Assembly (NCBI GenBank): GCA_038532735.1
Contig: JBCBAC010000006.1
Location: 62,001 to 126,000 of the forward strand
Direction of reading: 5' to 3'
DNA: 64,000 nucleotides
Source: JAHTBL01 sp038532735
Lineage (GTDB): Bacteria > Pseudomonadota > Alphaproteobacteria > Rhodobacterales > Rhodobacteraceae
Every line of letters begins with the position of its first letter. The first letter of the stretch is position 1. Below, one piece after another: positions 41,560-49,909 of the stretch. Made by a program: the position numbers and the translations under genes. The notes under the pieces are model-generated. The model was not told the DNA's origin, made no database searches, and worked only from the letters and a program-made list of their open reading frames with translations.

Positions 41560-42551
41560 ACCGCGTTGTGACACGCCTCAACGCTGCGCCCGCAATGGCC
41601 CCCATGCTGGTGCGCAATCTGCGCGATCCCGGCGGCAAAATCGCGGATCAGCCGCTCCCACCCGACGCGGTGTATGTCGAAGTGGTCCTCGAGTCGCTAA
41701 GGCTCAAGAAAGCCCAAGAATTCAATACGCGGTGTCACGGGATGATCTACGGTGCTCTTTCGATGAGCCACGACGGGGCGCCCGCTTCTGAACTCGCGGC
41801 AATCGCGACGCCGGACCAGCTGGCCGATCTGAATCCACGAAATCTGGAGCGCGTCATCACGCTGGAGCGTCAAGTGCTGGGCCCAGTGCCTTGGCATGGC
41901 GGCCCACTGAGGCTGGAGCTGGGGCTTTTTGCAGTGAAATCCGGACCTCTGCTGAGCCCGGCGTTGGACTACGTCACGGGCGTCTCTCGTCAGGCGGGGC
42001 GCAGCTTTCTGGGCGGCGCGACGCCGTTCCTGCCGCTGATCACCGAAGGGCTTGATCTCATCACCGGGCAAACCGCCGATGTGGCGATTGAGATCGCGCT
42101 GGACACGGAATTGACGCTCAGCCGCAGCGAGGTGATGGCGCTGGTGGCGACTGAAAGGGAAAGGATCGCGCCCGCTGATCTGCGCCTTGATCCGGCGGAT
42201 CGCAAACTTTTGTGCAAAGGCAAACCGGTGGAGGACGCCTATTGCGTCCTCTCGATCAGGCGCGCGGATCAGAAGGCCGACTTCGGTGACATTCCCGAGC
42301 TGGCAGCGGCATACAAACAGGTGCGCGATGCGCTCAAGACCCGGCGGCGGACAGCGGCTGAGGAAGCCAAACAGGCGCTTTTTGTCGCGATTGCCCTGTC
42401 CCAGGACCTGATCGCGCGAGACAAGGTGCGGCTGACCACCCTGATCGAAGAGACATACGAACGAACGGTCGCGGGTGGGTGTCTTTCAACGGAAAACACC
42501 CCTGCCCTGCCCGAGCATCTGGGCGCGCTGCCGCTTTACGGAGATCAGTAA
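41547..42551 (+). CDS. Hypothetical protein, 334 residues
   Basis: ATG 41547 after a GAGAAGGA site. I do not recognise it. It has no signal peptide; a middle segment (AVKSGPLLSPALDYVTGVSR, FLGGATPFLPLITEGLDLIT) is moderately hydrophobic. The N-terminal part (VYVEVVLESLRLKKAQEFNT, HGMIYGALSMSHDGAPASEL) looks beta-rich, and the C-terminal part (AAYKQVRDALKTRRRTAAEE, FVAIALSQDLIARDKVRLTT, LIEETYERTVAGG) is long helices with many charges. The general look, a beta domain plus helical tail in a conserved-looking but orphan protein, resembles accessory components of conflict or signalling systems, which is only an impression. Convergent with the aldo/keto reductase (7-nt overlap). Confidence 0.75.
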   Translation: MGVLNRVVTRLNAAPAMAPMLVRNLRDPGGKIADQPLPPDAVYVEVVLESLRLKKAQEFNTRCHGMIYGALSMSHDGAPASELAAIATPDQLADLNPRNLERVITLERQVLGPVPWHGGPLRLELGLFAVKSGPLLSPALDYVTGVSRQAGRSFLGGATPFLPLITEGLDLITGQTADVAIEIALDTELTLSRSEVMALVATERERIAPADLRLDPADRKLLCKGKPVEDAYCVLSIRRADQKADFGDIPELAAAYKQVRDALKTRRRTAAEEAKQALFVAIALSQDLIARDKVRLTTLIEETYERTVAGGCLSTENTPALPEHLGALPLYGDQ

Positions 42552-43588
42552 GGCATTGGGTGGCTGCGATGGGCCGTGTCGATGGCGTCGAGCACATCAT
42601 CGCTGATCGTCACCTCAACCGAGCCCAGCGCGCGGTCAAGCTGCTCCATCGTCGTCGCGCCAAAGATCGCGGAGGTCATGAAAGGCCGCGTCCGGCACCA
42701 CGCAAGTGACATCTGCACGGGGTCCAGCCCGTGGACCTCTGCAATATCCAGATAGGCTTGCACAGCGGCAAAGGCGCGGTCGGTCTTACGCCCCCCCAGA
42801 TCGCCGTTGATGGACATCCGGCTGCCCTCGGGCACCGCACCATTCTGATATTTGCCCGTCAAAAGCCCCGCCGCGAGGGGGGAGAACGCCAGAAGACCAA
42901 CATCCTCGTTGAGGCTCATCTCGGCGAGATCAGTGTCATACATCCGGCAGAGCAGTGAATATTCGTTCTGGATCGACGCCACACGCGGCCCGTGCCCTTC
43001 GTCAGATTTGTGCAGCCACAGGGTCGTGCCCCACGCACTTTCATTCGAGAGGCCAAAGGCACGAATTTTTCCAGCATCTACAAGGTCTTGCAGCGCACCG
43101 AGCGCGTCTTCCATATGCGCCATTGTGGCGGCCTTGTCTTGCGCGCTGGGGTCAAACATCCAGTTCTGACGGAACATGTAACTGCCCCGGTTGGGCCAGT
43201 GAAACTGGTAAAGGTCGATGTAATCAGTCTTAAGGCGGCGCAAGTTGCCCTCGACCGTCTCGGCAATCGTGGCGGAGGAGATCGGCGCACCGTCCCGCAC
43301 ATGAGGAAAGCCCGCGCCGGAATGCTTGGTGGCAAGGATCATGCGGTCGCGCTGCCCGCCTTTGGCAAACCAGTCCCCGATAATCTCTTCCGAACGGCCG
43401 ACGGTTTCGGCGCGGATCGGATTCACCGGATACATCTCGGCGGTATCGACGAAATTGATGCCCGCGTCCAAAGCGCGATCAATCTGCGCATGGCCTTCAG
43501 CGGCAGTGTTCTGGCTGCCCCAGGTCATAGAGCCGAGGCAAAGCTCGCTCACCATCATGCCGGTGCGGCCCAGCGGGTTCATTTTCAT
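42545..43588 (-). CDS. Aldo/keto reductase (Tas-like)
   Basis: 347 residues, TIM-barrel NADP(H) oxidoreductase close to E. coli Tas/YghZ. Catalytic tetrad positions visible: Asp and Tyr in NFVDTAEMYPVNPI, Lys in MILATKHSGAG, His in LYQFHWPNRGSYMF. Cofactor parts: GLSNESAWGTTLWL, YSLLCRMYD, AFSPLAAGLLTGKYQNGAVPEGSR and SAIFGATTMEQLDRALG. The PVNPI insert after the active-site Tyr and the HWPNR segment are Tas-like. ATG 43588 has an AAGGA site. The substrate is unknown. Confidence 0.93.
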   Translation of the reverse strand: MKMNPLGRTGMMVSELCLGSMTWGSQNTAAEGHAQIDRALDAGINFVDTAEMYPVNPIRAETVGRSEEIIGDWFAKGGQRDRMILATKHSGAGFPHVRDGAPISSATIAETVEGNLRRLKTDYIDLYQFHWPNRGSYMFRQNWMFDPSAQDKAATMAHMEDALGALQDLVDAGKIRAFGLSNESAWGTTLWLHKSDEGHGPRVASIQNEYSLLCRMYDTDLAEMSLNEDVGLLAFSPLAAGLLTGKYQNGAVPEGSRMSINGDLGGRKTDRAFAAVQAYLDIAEVHGLDPVQMSLAWCRTRPFMTSAIFGATTMEQLDRALGSVEVTISDDVLDAIDTAHRSHPMPY

Positions 43589-43749
43589 TGTCGGGAGGTC
43601 CTTTGGAAGCGTGCTTGCAGCTATTCTAAAGTGCGAGGGTCCCCGCGGCAAACGCTTCAAGTCGGCGCACCCACGATCATGTGAGCAACCTTGATGCCAG
43701 CGCACACATGTTTGCGGCTATCCCGGGCAAAATGCTTTAGGGTGCCCCA

Positions 43750-44334
43750 ATGATCCGACATGTTCCTATGCTGATGCCACGCCTTCTCTGGCTCGTTTTC
43801 GCCCTTGCGCTCACCACGCCTGCCAATGCTGGGCCTGAACCATACCGCCTGGACCGCGAGCGCAGTGAGGTGCGTTTCAGCTTTACCCTGCAAGGCGCGA
43901 CAGTCACCGGGCTGATGCCCGTGAAGACGGCCGAGATGTCGATTGACCTCGACAACGTTCAAGCAAGCGCTGTCGACGTCACGCTGGATGCCCGGAACGC
44001 GCGGGCGGGCGTCTTCTTCGTCACGCAGACCATGACAGGGCCGCAGGTTCTGGCCACCGACACCTTCCCCGAGATCCGGTTCCGCTCCACTGGCTTTGCA
44101 GGCGATTTGAGCGGTGCTACAGTGACGGGCGATCTGACCATCCGCGACGTGACCCGGCCTGTCACGCTGCAAGCGGACCTTTTCCGGCAGCGCGGCACCG
44201 AGCTGGGCGACCGCAGCCAATTGTCCGTTCTGCTCACCGGCACAATAAGCCGGTCGGCCTTTGGCGCCAGCGGCTTTCCGGGCTTTGTGGATGATCCGAT
44301 CACCTTGCGCATCCTCGCGCGGATCGAAAAATGA
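43750..44334 (+). CDS. YceI family periplasmic protein
   Basis: 194 residues: signal peptide (LLWLVFALALTTPANA|GP) and a lipocalin-like YceI domain (YRLDRERSEVRFSFTLQGAT, GLMPVKTAEMSIDLDNVQAS, FPEIRFRSTGFAGDLSGATV, TGDLTIRDVTRPVTLQADLF, FVDDPITLRI). YceI proteins bind long isoprenoid-type lipids and are induced by base or stress. Several Met codons (43750, 43768, 43774) could be the start; the first is given. Followed after 78 bp by an MFS gene. Confidence 0.88.
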   Translation: MIRHVPMLMPRLLWLVFALALTTPANAGPEPYRLDRERSEVRFSFTLQGATVTGLMPVKTAEMSIDLDNVQASAVDVTLDARNARAGVFFVTQTMTGPQVLATDTFPEIRFRSTGFAGDLSGATVTGDLTIRDVTRPVTLQADLFRQRGTELGDRSQLSVLLTGTISRSAFGASGFPGFVDDPITLRILARIEK

Positions 44335-44412
44335 GCTGACCCTCAAAAACGACGCCACTTTGTCGAATACCCACTCCCATCACAGAACCGAATAGGGCAG
44401 ATGTAACGCGTT

Positions 44413-45639
44413 ATGCGTCTTGCGATCTCCTTTGCGGCCCTCTTTCTGTCTGTTGCGTTGCTGCAGCTCAGCTCAGGCGGCGTCGGGCCGCTGGACGCGC
44501 TGTCAGGCCTTGCGTTCAACTTCACCACGTCACAGGTGGGCCTTCTGGGCTCCGCGCATTTCGTGGGCTTTTTCATCGGGTGCTGGTGGGCCCCGCGGCT
44601 GCTGGGCTCTGTCGGCCATAGCCGAGCCTTCGCGGCCTTCACCGCACTCGGGGCCATCGGAATGCTGGGCCATACGCTCAGCCAGAACCCTTACGTCTGG
44701 GCGCTGCTGCGCGTGGCCTCGGGCATGACGATCGCCGGGTGCTACACGATCATCGAAGGCTGGCTGCAAGCCAAGGTTACGAACGAGACGCGGGGCCGCG
44801 CCATGGGCATCTACCGCATCGTCGATCTGGGCGCATCCCTCGGGGCGCAACTGATGATCGGCGTGTTGGCCGCCCTGCCAAGCTATATGGCCTATAACGT
44901 GCTGACCTTGCTGTGCTGCGCATCGCTCTTGCCGCTGACCCTGACCAAGGTTCAACAGCCCGAGATCCCCAAAAATCCGCGTATGCGCCCAACATTGGCG
45001 TGGAGCCGTTCTCCCCTCGCCGCAGCCGCCGTCGTCATCGCGGGCCTTACGGCATCGAGCTTTCGGATGGTCGGGCCAGTTTACGGGCAAGAGATCGGGC
45101 TCTCCCCCACAGATATCGGCTATTTTCTGGCCGCCTTCGTCGCAGGGGGCGCTTTGGCGCAATACCCGGCGGGTTGGCTCGCGGATCGCTTTGATCGGCG
45201 CTGGGTGCTCATCTGGTTCTCGGCCGCGGCGTTACTGGGCTGCGCGGCCACAGTGAGTGCTGCTGATATGGGCCGCGTCGCTGTCATGGCGGCCTCTGGG
45301 CTTTTCGGGTTTCTGACCTTTCCGATCTACTCCATCGCCGCCGCTCACGCCCATGACTTCGCCACCTCCGAAGAGCGGGTGGAACTGTCGGCAGCACTTC
45401 TCTTTTTCTTTGCCGTGGGGGCGATTGCGTCGCCACTGATCACCTCCGCCCTGATCGACAGTTATGGACCCCCCGCGCTATTTGGCTTTATCGCCGTGGG
45501 CCACGCGCTTTTGGTGGGCTTTGGTCTGCTCAGGATGCGCGTGCGCGACACGAACCCCGAACGGACGGCCTATGTTTACGCGCCGCGCACCTCGCCCTTC
45601 ATCGGTCGGCTGTTGCGCCGGGCCCGCGAAAGGCGTTAA
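44413..45639 (+). CDS. MFS transporter, YcaD-like
   Basis: 408 residues with about 12 membrane helices. The region LRVASGMTIAGCYTIIEGWLQAKV (ExWL) with the preceding FFIGCWWAPRLLGSVGHSRAF is typical of the YcaD/TsgA-like group of small-solute MFS carriers. Second half: FRMVGPVYGQEIGLSPTDIG, QYPAGWLADRFDRRWVL, SIAAAHAHDFATSEERVELS. The substrate is unknown. It lies close upstream of metG on the same strand (25-43 bp). Confidence 0.87.
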   Translation: MRLAISFAALFLSVALLQLSSGGVGPLDALSGLAFNFTTSQVGLLGSAHFVGFFIGCWWAPRLLGSVGHSRAFAAFTALGAIGMLGHTLSQNPYVWALLRVASGMTIAGCYTIIEGWLQAKVTNETRGRAMGIYRIVDLGASLGAQLMIGVLAALPSYMAYNVLTLLCCASLLPLTLTKVQQPEIPKNPRMRPTLAWSRSPLAAAAVVIAGLTASSFRMVGPVYGQEIGLSPTDIGYFLAAFVAGGALAQYPAGWLADRFDRRWVLIWFSAAALLGCAATVSAADMGRVAVMAASGLFGFLTFPIYSIAAAHAHDFATSEERVELSAALLFFFAVGAIASPLITSALIDSYGPPALFGFIAVGHALLVGFGLLRMRVRDTNPERTAYVYAPRTSPFIGRLLRRARERR

Positions 45640-45682
45640 ACCGCGCGGACGGTAGAACCGCCAAATGACAGGACGCTCGCGC

Positions 45683-47395
45683 ATGGCTCGCCACCTCATC
45701 ACCTCTGCGATCCCCTATATCAACGGGATCAAGCACTTGGGAAACCTTGTGGGCAGCCAATTGCCCGCCGATCTTTACGCCCGCTACCAGCGTGGGCGCG
45801 GCCATGAAGTGATGTTCCTCTGCGCCACGGATGAGCACGGCACCCCCGCCGAACTCGCCGCTGCCAAGGCTGGCAAACCCGTCGCTGACTACTGCGCCGA
45901 GATGCACAAGGTGCAGGCCGAGATCGCCAAAGGCTTCCGGCTGTCCTTTGACCATTTTGGCCGCTCCTCCAGCCTGCAAAACCATGCGCTGACCCAGCAT
46001 TTCGCAGGTCGCCTGCACGAGGCTGGCTTGATCGAAGAGGTCAGCGAGCGGCAGGTCTATTCCAACGCCGATGGCCGCTTCCTGCCGGACCGATATATCG
46101 AGGGCACCTGCCCCAATTGCGGATACGACAAAGCCCGCGGCGATCAGTGCGAGAACTGCACCAAGCAGCTGGAGCCGACTGACCTGATTGAGCCGCGCAG
46201 CGCGATCTCCGGCTCCACCGATCTGGAGGTCCGCGAGACCAAGCATCTTTATCTCAAGCAGTCTCAGATGAAGGGCAAGCTGGATGCGTGGATCAACAGC
46301 AAAACCGATTGGCCTGTCCTGACGACCTCCATCGCCAAGAAATGGCTGCATGACGGGGACGGGCTGCAGGACCGCGGCATCACCCGCGATCTGGATTGGG
46401 GTATTCCGGTCAAGAAAGGCGATGAAGACTGGCCGGGGATGGAGGGCAAGGTCTTCTATGTTTGGTTCGACGCGCCCATCGAATACATCGCCTGTGCCGG
46501 TGAATGGTCCGAGGCCAATGGCGGTGCCGATTGGGAGCGCTGGTGGCGCACCGACAAAGGGGCCGACGACGTCCGCTACACCCAGTTCATGGGCAAGGAC
46601 AACGTGCCCTTCCACACGCTCAGCTTCCCCGCCACGATCATGGGGTCAGGCGAGCCGTGGAAGCTGGTCGATTACATCAAGTCCTTCAACTATCTGAATT
46701 ATGATGGCGGGCAGTTCAGCACCTCGCAGGGGCGCGGCGTCTTCATGGATCAGGCGCTTGAAATCCTGCCTGCGGATTATTGGCGTTGGTGGCTGCTCAG
46801 CCATGCGCCCGAAAGCTCCGACAGTGAATTCACGTGGGAAAACTTCCAGGCCTCGGTCAACAAGGACCTCGCCGACGTGCTGGGCAATTTCGTCAGCCGT
46901 GTGACCAAGTTCTGCCGCTCCAAATTCGGCGAAGAGGTCCCAGCAGGCGGCGCCTATACCGACGCGGAAACAACACTGATCGCTGATCTCACCACCCGCA
47001 TCCGCGCCTATGAAGGCCACATGGACGCGATGGAGGTGCGCAAATCCGCCAACGAGCTGCGCGCAATCTGGGTCGCGGGCAACGAATACCTGCAAGCCGC
47101 AGCACCCTGGTCGACCTTCAAAGAAGACCCCGAGCAAGCCGCGATGCAAACCCGGCTCGCGCTCAACCTGATCCGGCTCTATGCGGTGCTCTCCAGGCCC
47201 TTCATCCCAGACGCATCGGCTACGCTGATGAACGCGATGCAAACGCAGGACGAGGCCTGGCCCGACGATGCGCAGGCCGCGCTCGAGGTGCTGCAAGCTG
47301 GCCACGCCTTCACCGTGCCTGATGTAACCTTCCGCAAGATCACCGATGACGAGCGCGAAGACTGGCAGACGCGCTTCTCAGGCACGCGCGACTAG
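45683..47395 (+). CDS. metG: Methionyl-tRNA synthetase
   Basis: 570 residues, class I synthetase charging initiator and elongator tRNA-Met. The HIGH equivalent is in ITSAIPYINGIKHLGN, the connective domain has a four-Cys zinc knuckle (CPNCGYDKARGDQCENC), FYVWFDAPIEYIACAGEW follows, and the KMSKS loop is replaced by FSTSQGRGVFMDQALE, a degenerate version. The C-terminal anticodon-binding helix bundle is present; the extra EMAP-like tRNA-binding domain is absent. ATG 45683 (MARHLITS) is favoured over ATG 45665 by family fit. Confidence 0.96.
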   Translation: MARHLITSAIPYINGIKHLGNLVGSQLPADLYARYQRGRGHEVMFLCATDEHGTPAELAAAKAGKPVADYCAEMHKVQAEIAKGFRLSFDHFGRSSSLQNHALTQHFAGRLHEAGLIEEVSERQVYSNADGRFLPDRYIEGTCPNCGYDKARGDQCENCTKQLEPTDLIEPRSAISGSTDLEVRETKHLYLKQSQMKGKLDAWINSKTDWPVLTTSIAKKWLHDGDGLQDRGITRDLDWGIPVKKGDEDWPGMEGKVFYVWFDAPIEYIACAGEWSEANGGADWERWWRTDKGADDVRYTQFMGKDNVPFHTLSFPATIMGSGEPWKLVDYIKSFNYLNYDGGQFSTSQGRGVFMDQALEILPADYWRWWLLSHAPESSDSEFTWENFQASVNKDLADVLGNFVSRVTKFCRSKFGEEVPAGGAYTDAETTLIADLTTRIRAYEGHMDAMEVRKSANELRAIWVAGNEYLQAAAPWSTFKEDPEQAAMQTRLALNLIRLYAVLSRPFIPDASATLMNAMQTQDEAWPDDAQAALEVLQAGHAFTVPDVTFRKITDDEREDWQTRFSGTRD

Positions 47396-47424
47396 GGAAC
47401 TCAGCGCACCACCCTCGCGTTCTT

Positions 47425-47443
47425 CTTGGAAACCATTTCCAAG
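47425..47443 (+). promoter_or_regulatory. Hairpin overlapping the ribosome site of the HdeD-like gene
   Basis: CTTGGAAA-cca-TTTCCAAG, a perfect 8-bp stem whose 3' arm runs into AAGGAGA, the ribosome binding site 9 bp before the start. It could hold back translation or be an operator. Confidence 0.4.
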
Positions 47444-47454
47444 GAGACTGCATC

Positions 47455-48057
47455 ATGAGTGCGACTGACACTGCTGATTTCGCGTCCCAAAACGGGGCAT
47501 CTGACGACACAAGAAGCCGAGTGACCGGCCCGCGCCGCTGGCCCTATCTGGTCATCGGCCTCTTTTCGGTCCTTGCAGGCTTCATCGCGATTGCAATGCC
47601 GTTTGTCGCGACGCTCTCGGCCTCGCTGCTGCTCGGCGCGGTGCTGCTGGCCAACGGCGTCGTGACGCTTTTCTCGGCGTTCCGCGACCGCGAAACGAAG
47701 CGTCTCTTCATCGAGATCATTGTCGGCGTGCTGTCGATCATCGGGGGTGCGGCGCTCTTTGTGGCCCCACTCGCGGGTGCATTGTCGATCACGATCCTGC
47801 TGGCATCCTTCTTTGCAGCAAGCGGTGTGATGCGCCTGATCTGGGCCGCGCGTCACCGTCAGGAAAGCGGCACGGGCTGGCTTATTCTGGGCGGCTTGCT
47901 GTCGATTGCGCTGGCGGTGCTCCTTTTCCTCGAGCTGCCCTTCAACGCTTTCTGGGTCCCCGGCCTCTTTCTGGGAATTGATCTTGTTTTCAACGGCGTG
48001 GCGATGATTTCGCTCTGGGCCGCCACGCGCCGCGACACCGCGACCGATGAGGGCTGA
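47455..48057 (+). CDS. HdeD/DUF308 family membrane protein
   Basis: 200 residues. Soluble Ser/Asp-rich N-terminus (about 30) then six closely spaced membrane helices in DUF308 style: YLVIGLFSVLAGFIAIAMPF, ASLLLGAVLLANGVVTLFSAF, FIEIIVGVLSIIGGAALFV, LSITILLASFFAASGVMRLIW, WLILGGLLSIALAVLLFLELP, PGLFLGIDLVFNGVAMISLW. E. coli HdeD helps acid resistance at high cell density; the role here is unknown. A hairpin covers part of its ribosome site. Confidence 0.9.
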   Translation: MSATDTADFASQNGASDDTRSRVTGPRRWPYLVIGLFSVLAGFIAIAMPFVATLSASLLLGAVLLANGVVTLFSAFRDRETKRLFIEIIVGVLSIIGGAALFVAPLAGALSITILLASFFAASGVMRLIWAARHRQESGTGWLILGGLLSIALAVLLFLELPFNAFWVPGLFLGIDLVFNGVAMISLWAATRRDTATDEG

Positions 48058-48087
48058 CTTCTGCGCCAATCGGTTTAAGTGTCGGTG

Positions 48088-48864
48088 ATGAAACTGACCC
48101 TGAACCCCGACAAACGCGCGCTGCGGATTGCCTTGATCTACGGCGCGCTTTGTCATGGCATCTTCGCCCTTGCGGGCCTTGCGATGCTCGTCGGGCTATA
48201 CTTCGGGATGAGCCTTGGCCAAGGGTCTGTCCCATGGCCATGGGCCGGTCTGGTGAATGCGCTGCTATTGCTGCAATTCCCGCTGGGTCATTCGTTCTTG
48301 CTGTCGGACAAAGGCCGCCCGCTGCTGGAAAAGCTGGCCCCTGCGCCCCACGGCAAGACCCTTTCGACAACTGTCTACGCGACCATCGCTTCGATCCAGT
48401 TGCTCGTGCTCTTTGTCTTCTGGACCCCATCCGACATCATCCTGTGGCGTGCCGAAGGTCTGGCCCTCGCGCTGATCACGCTCGCCTACCTGACCAGTTG
48501 GGCGCTTTTGACGAAAGCCTCCTTCGATGCGGGGCCAGAGGTGCAAAGCGGCTCTCTTGGGTGGACGTCCCTCGCGCGCGACAAGAAGGTCGTCTTCCCC
48601 GACATGCCCGAGACCGGGCTTTTCAAGTATGTCCGCCAGCCGATCTATATCTCGTTCGCGCTGGTGCTTTGGACGGTGCCCGTCTGGACGCCGGATCAGC
48701 TTGTGCTGGCCACGGCCTACACGGCCTATTGCATCTTCGCCCCGAAGCTGAAGGAGCGCCGGTTCACCAAGATCTACAAAGACCGGTTCCGCGCCTATCA
48801 AGACCGGGTGCCGTACTGGATCCCGCGTCTGCCGAAAGGGACGAAGCAACGCGCAGAACGTTGA
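48088..48864 (+). CDS. ICMT/NnrU-like membrane methyltransferase family protein
   Basis: About 258 residues with five to six helices (LIYGALCHGIFALAGLAMLVGLYF, WAGLVNALLLLQFPLGHSF, VYATIASIQLLVLFVFWTP, LALALITLAYLTSWALLT). The C-terminal block GLFKYVRQPIYISFALVLWT and LKERRFTKIYKDRFRAYQDRVPYWIP matches the SAM-binding part of isoprenylcysteine carboxyl methyltransferases (R-x-P-x-Y and E-R-x-F-x-x-Y-x-x-Y). Relatives include the methanethiol methyltransferase MddA, which makes dimethyl sulfide, and NnrU; assignment to either is not justified here. ATG 48088 is used; GTG 48079 is possible. Confidence 0.78.
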   Translation: MKLTLNPDKRALRIALIYGALCHGIFALAGLAMLVGLYFGMSLGQGSVPWPWAGLVNALLLLQFPLGHSFLLSDKGRPLLEKLAPAPHGKTLSTTVYATIASIQLLVLFVFWTPSDIILWRAEGLALALITLAYLTSWALLTKASFDAGPEVQSGSLGWTSLARDKKVVFPDMPETGLFKYVRQPIYISFALVLWTVPVWTPDQLVLATAYTAYCIFAPKLKERRFTKIYKDRFRAYQDRVPYWIPRLPKGTKQRAER

Positions 48865-48912
48865 ACATTCTTCAACTTATGCCCAAATACGGCGCAGCAT
48901 ATTGGAGGCCCG

Positions 48913-49143
48913 ATGCCCAAATCCGATTTTGATGATCTTGTCCGCAAAGACGAACGCGCTGATCTGGACGCGCCACGTTGGCCCTTGTTCATGCTGGGGT
49001 TCTTTTGCGCGATGATTGGCGCGTCTTCGATTGCGACGCCGTGGATTGTGCCCTTTCCGGGCTCGCTGATCTTGGGTGCCGTCCTGCTGGGGCTTGGCAT
49101 TATGCTGATCGTGAAGTTCTACAAAGCGCGGCGCAACTCGTAG
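48913..49143 (+). CDS. Small two-helix membrane protein
   Basis: 76 residues: hydrophilic start (MPKSDFDDLVRKDERADLD) and two membrane helices (PLFMLGFFCAMIGASSIATP and GSLILGAVLLGLGIMLIVKFY) with a basic C-terminal tail (KARRNS). ATG 48913 has a GGAGG site. No family is known to me; the hairpin topology suggests a small inner-membrane subunit or stress protein. It ends 12 bp before the 3' end of the tRNA-Leu gene (opposite strand). Confidence 0.72.
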   Translation: MPKSDFDDLVRKDERADLDAPRWPLFMLGFFCAMIGASSIATPWIVPFPGSLILGAVLLGLGIMLIVKFYKARRNS

Positions 49144-49154
49144 CGACTTCCCTG

Positions 49155-49240
49155 TGGTACCCGCGGCCGGACTCGAACCGGCACGGCCTTTCGGCCTAGA
49201 GATTTTAAGTCTCCTATGTCTACCATTCCATCACGCGGGC
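49155..49240 (-). tRNA. tRNA-Leu (anticodon UAA)
   Basis: 86 nt including an encoded CCA. Read on the minus strand: acceptor GCCCGCG pairs with CGCGGGT (first pair G-U), D arm with GGTAGAC, anticodon stem-loop GGAGA-CTTAAAA-TCTCT with TAA as anticodon, long class II variable arm with GGCC-gaaa-GGCC, T arm GCCGGTTCGAGTCCGGC. It reads leucine UUA/UUG codons, rare in such a GC-rich genome. Confidence 0.96.
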
Positions 49241-49296
49241 CGCCGCCAAATCAGGCTAGGCCGCGCGACAATACAATCCGATCAAGCGGTGTAAAC

Positions 49297-49833
49297 CTAA
49301 AGTTCCTGTCCCGGCGGCTCCACCAGAAGGGCGCGCTCTGACAGCCACGGGTGCAGATCGACGGCCGCGCGCAGCGCCTCTTGCGCTGCAGCGGCGCGGC
49401 CCATGCCGATCAGAGTCAGACCTTTGCCCGACAAAGCGCCAATATGCTCGGGCAAGATCGCAAGCGCGCGATCAAGATCTTCCAGCGCCGGGGCGAAGTC
49501 TTGCTTCAGGTAATAGGCAAAGGCGCGTTGATTGTAGCCCTCCGCATACTCCGGGCAATAGTCTACCAATTCATCAAGCTGCGCAATCGCACGGTCCAGA
49601 TCGCCAAGGCGCATCCGCTCCGTCGCGCTGTCCAGAAGGGTTTGCGCCTTGTCATCGGGTGCCATCAGCCAGATCGTCCAAAGCTGCGCATTCAGCACCT
49701 GCGCCGCACCGGGGTCGGGTGCGACTTTAAGCTGGGCCAAAAGGGCCGCGCGTTCAGCACTTGTATCGGCGACGGGCGGGCACTCGGCCCAAGCGGGGCC
49801 AGCCATCAGCAAAGGGATCAACAGATATCGCAT
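49297..49833 (-). CDS. Exported TPR-repeat protein
   Basis: 178 residues with signal peptide (MRYLLIPLLMAGPAWA|ECPP). The body has about three TPR-like helix pairs (AQTLLDSATERMRLGDLDRA, IAQLDELVDYCPEYAEGYNQ, RAFAYYLKQDFAPALEDLDR, ALAILPEHIGALSGKGLTLI). TPR proteins act as protein-binding scaffolds, here in the periplasm. ATG 49833 gives the signal peptide. Divergent from the rhomboid gene (76 bp). Confidence 0.85.
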   Translation of the reverse strand: MRYLLIPLLMAGPAWAECPPVADTSAERAALLAQLKVAPDPGAAQVLNAQLWTIWLMAPDDKAQTLLDSATERMRLGDLDRAIAQLDELVDYCPEYAEGYNQRAFAYYLKQDFAPALEDLDRALAILPEHIGALSGKGLTLIGMGRAAAAQEALRAAVDLHPWLSERALLVEPPGQEL

Positions 49834-49909
49834 AAACCAAAGCTGCGGCACGGTGCGCAAAAATCAAGTGGCGCTTGACCCGGCCCGACTTTGCGCCAAC
49901 CTTGCCCCC

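Noticed and set aside
48088..48864. Firm assignment as methanethiol methyltransferase MddA
   Set aside because: The C-terminal methyltransferase block is shared by ICMT, NnrU and MddA relatives; no residue set seen here decides between them.
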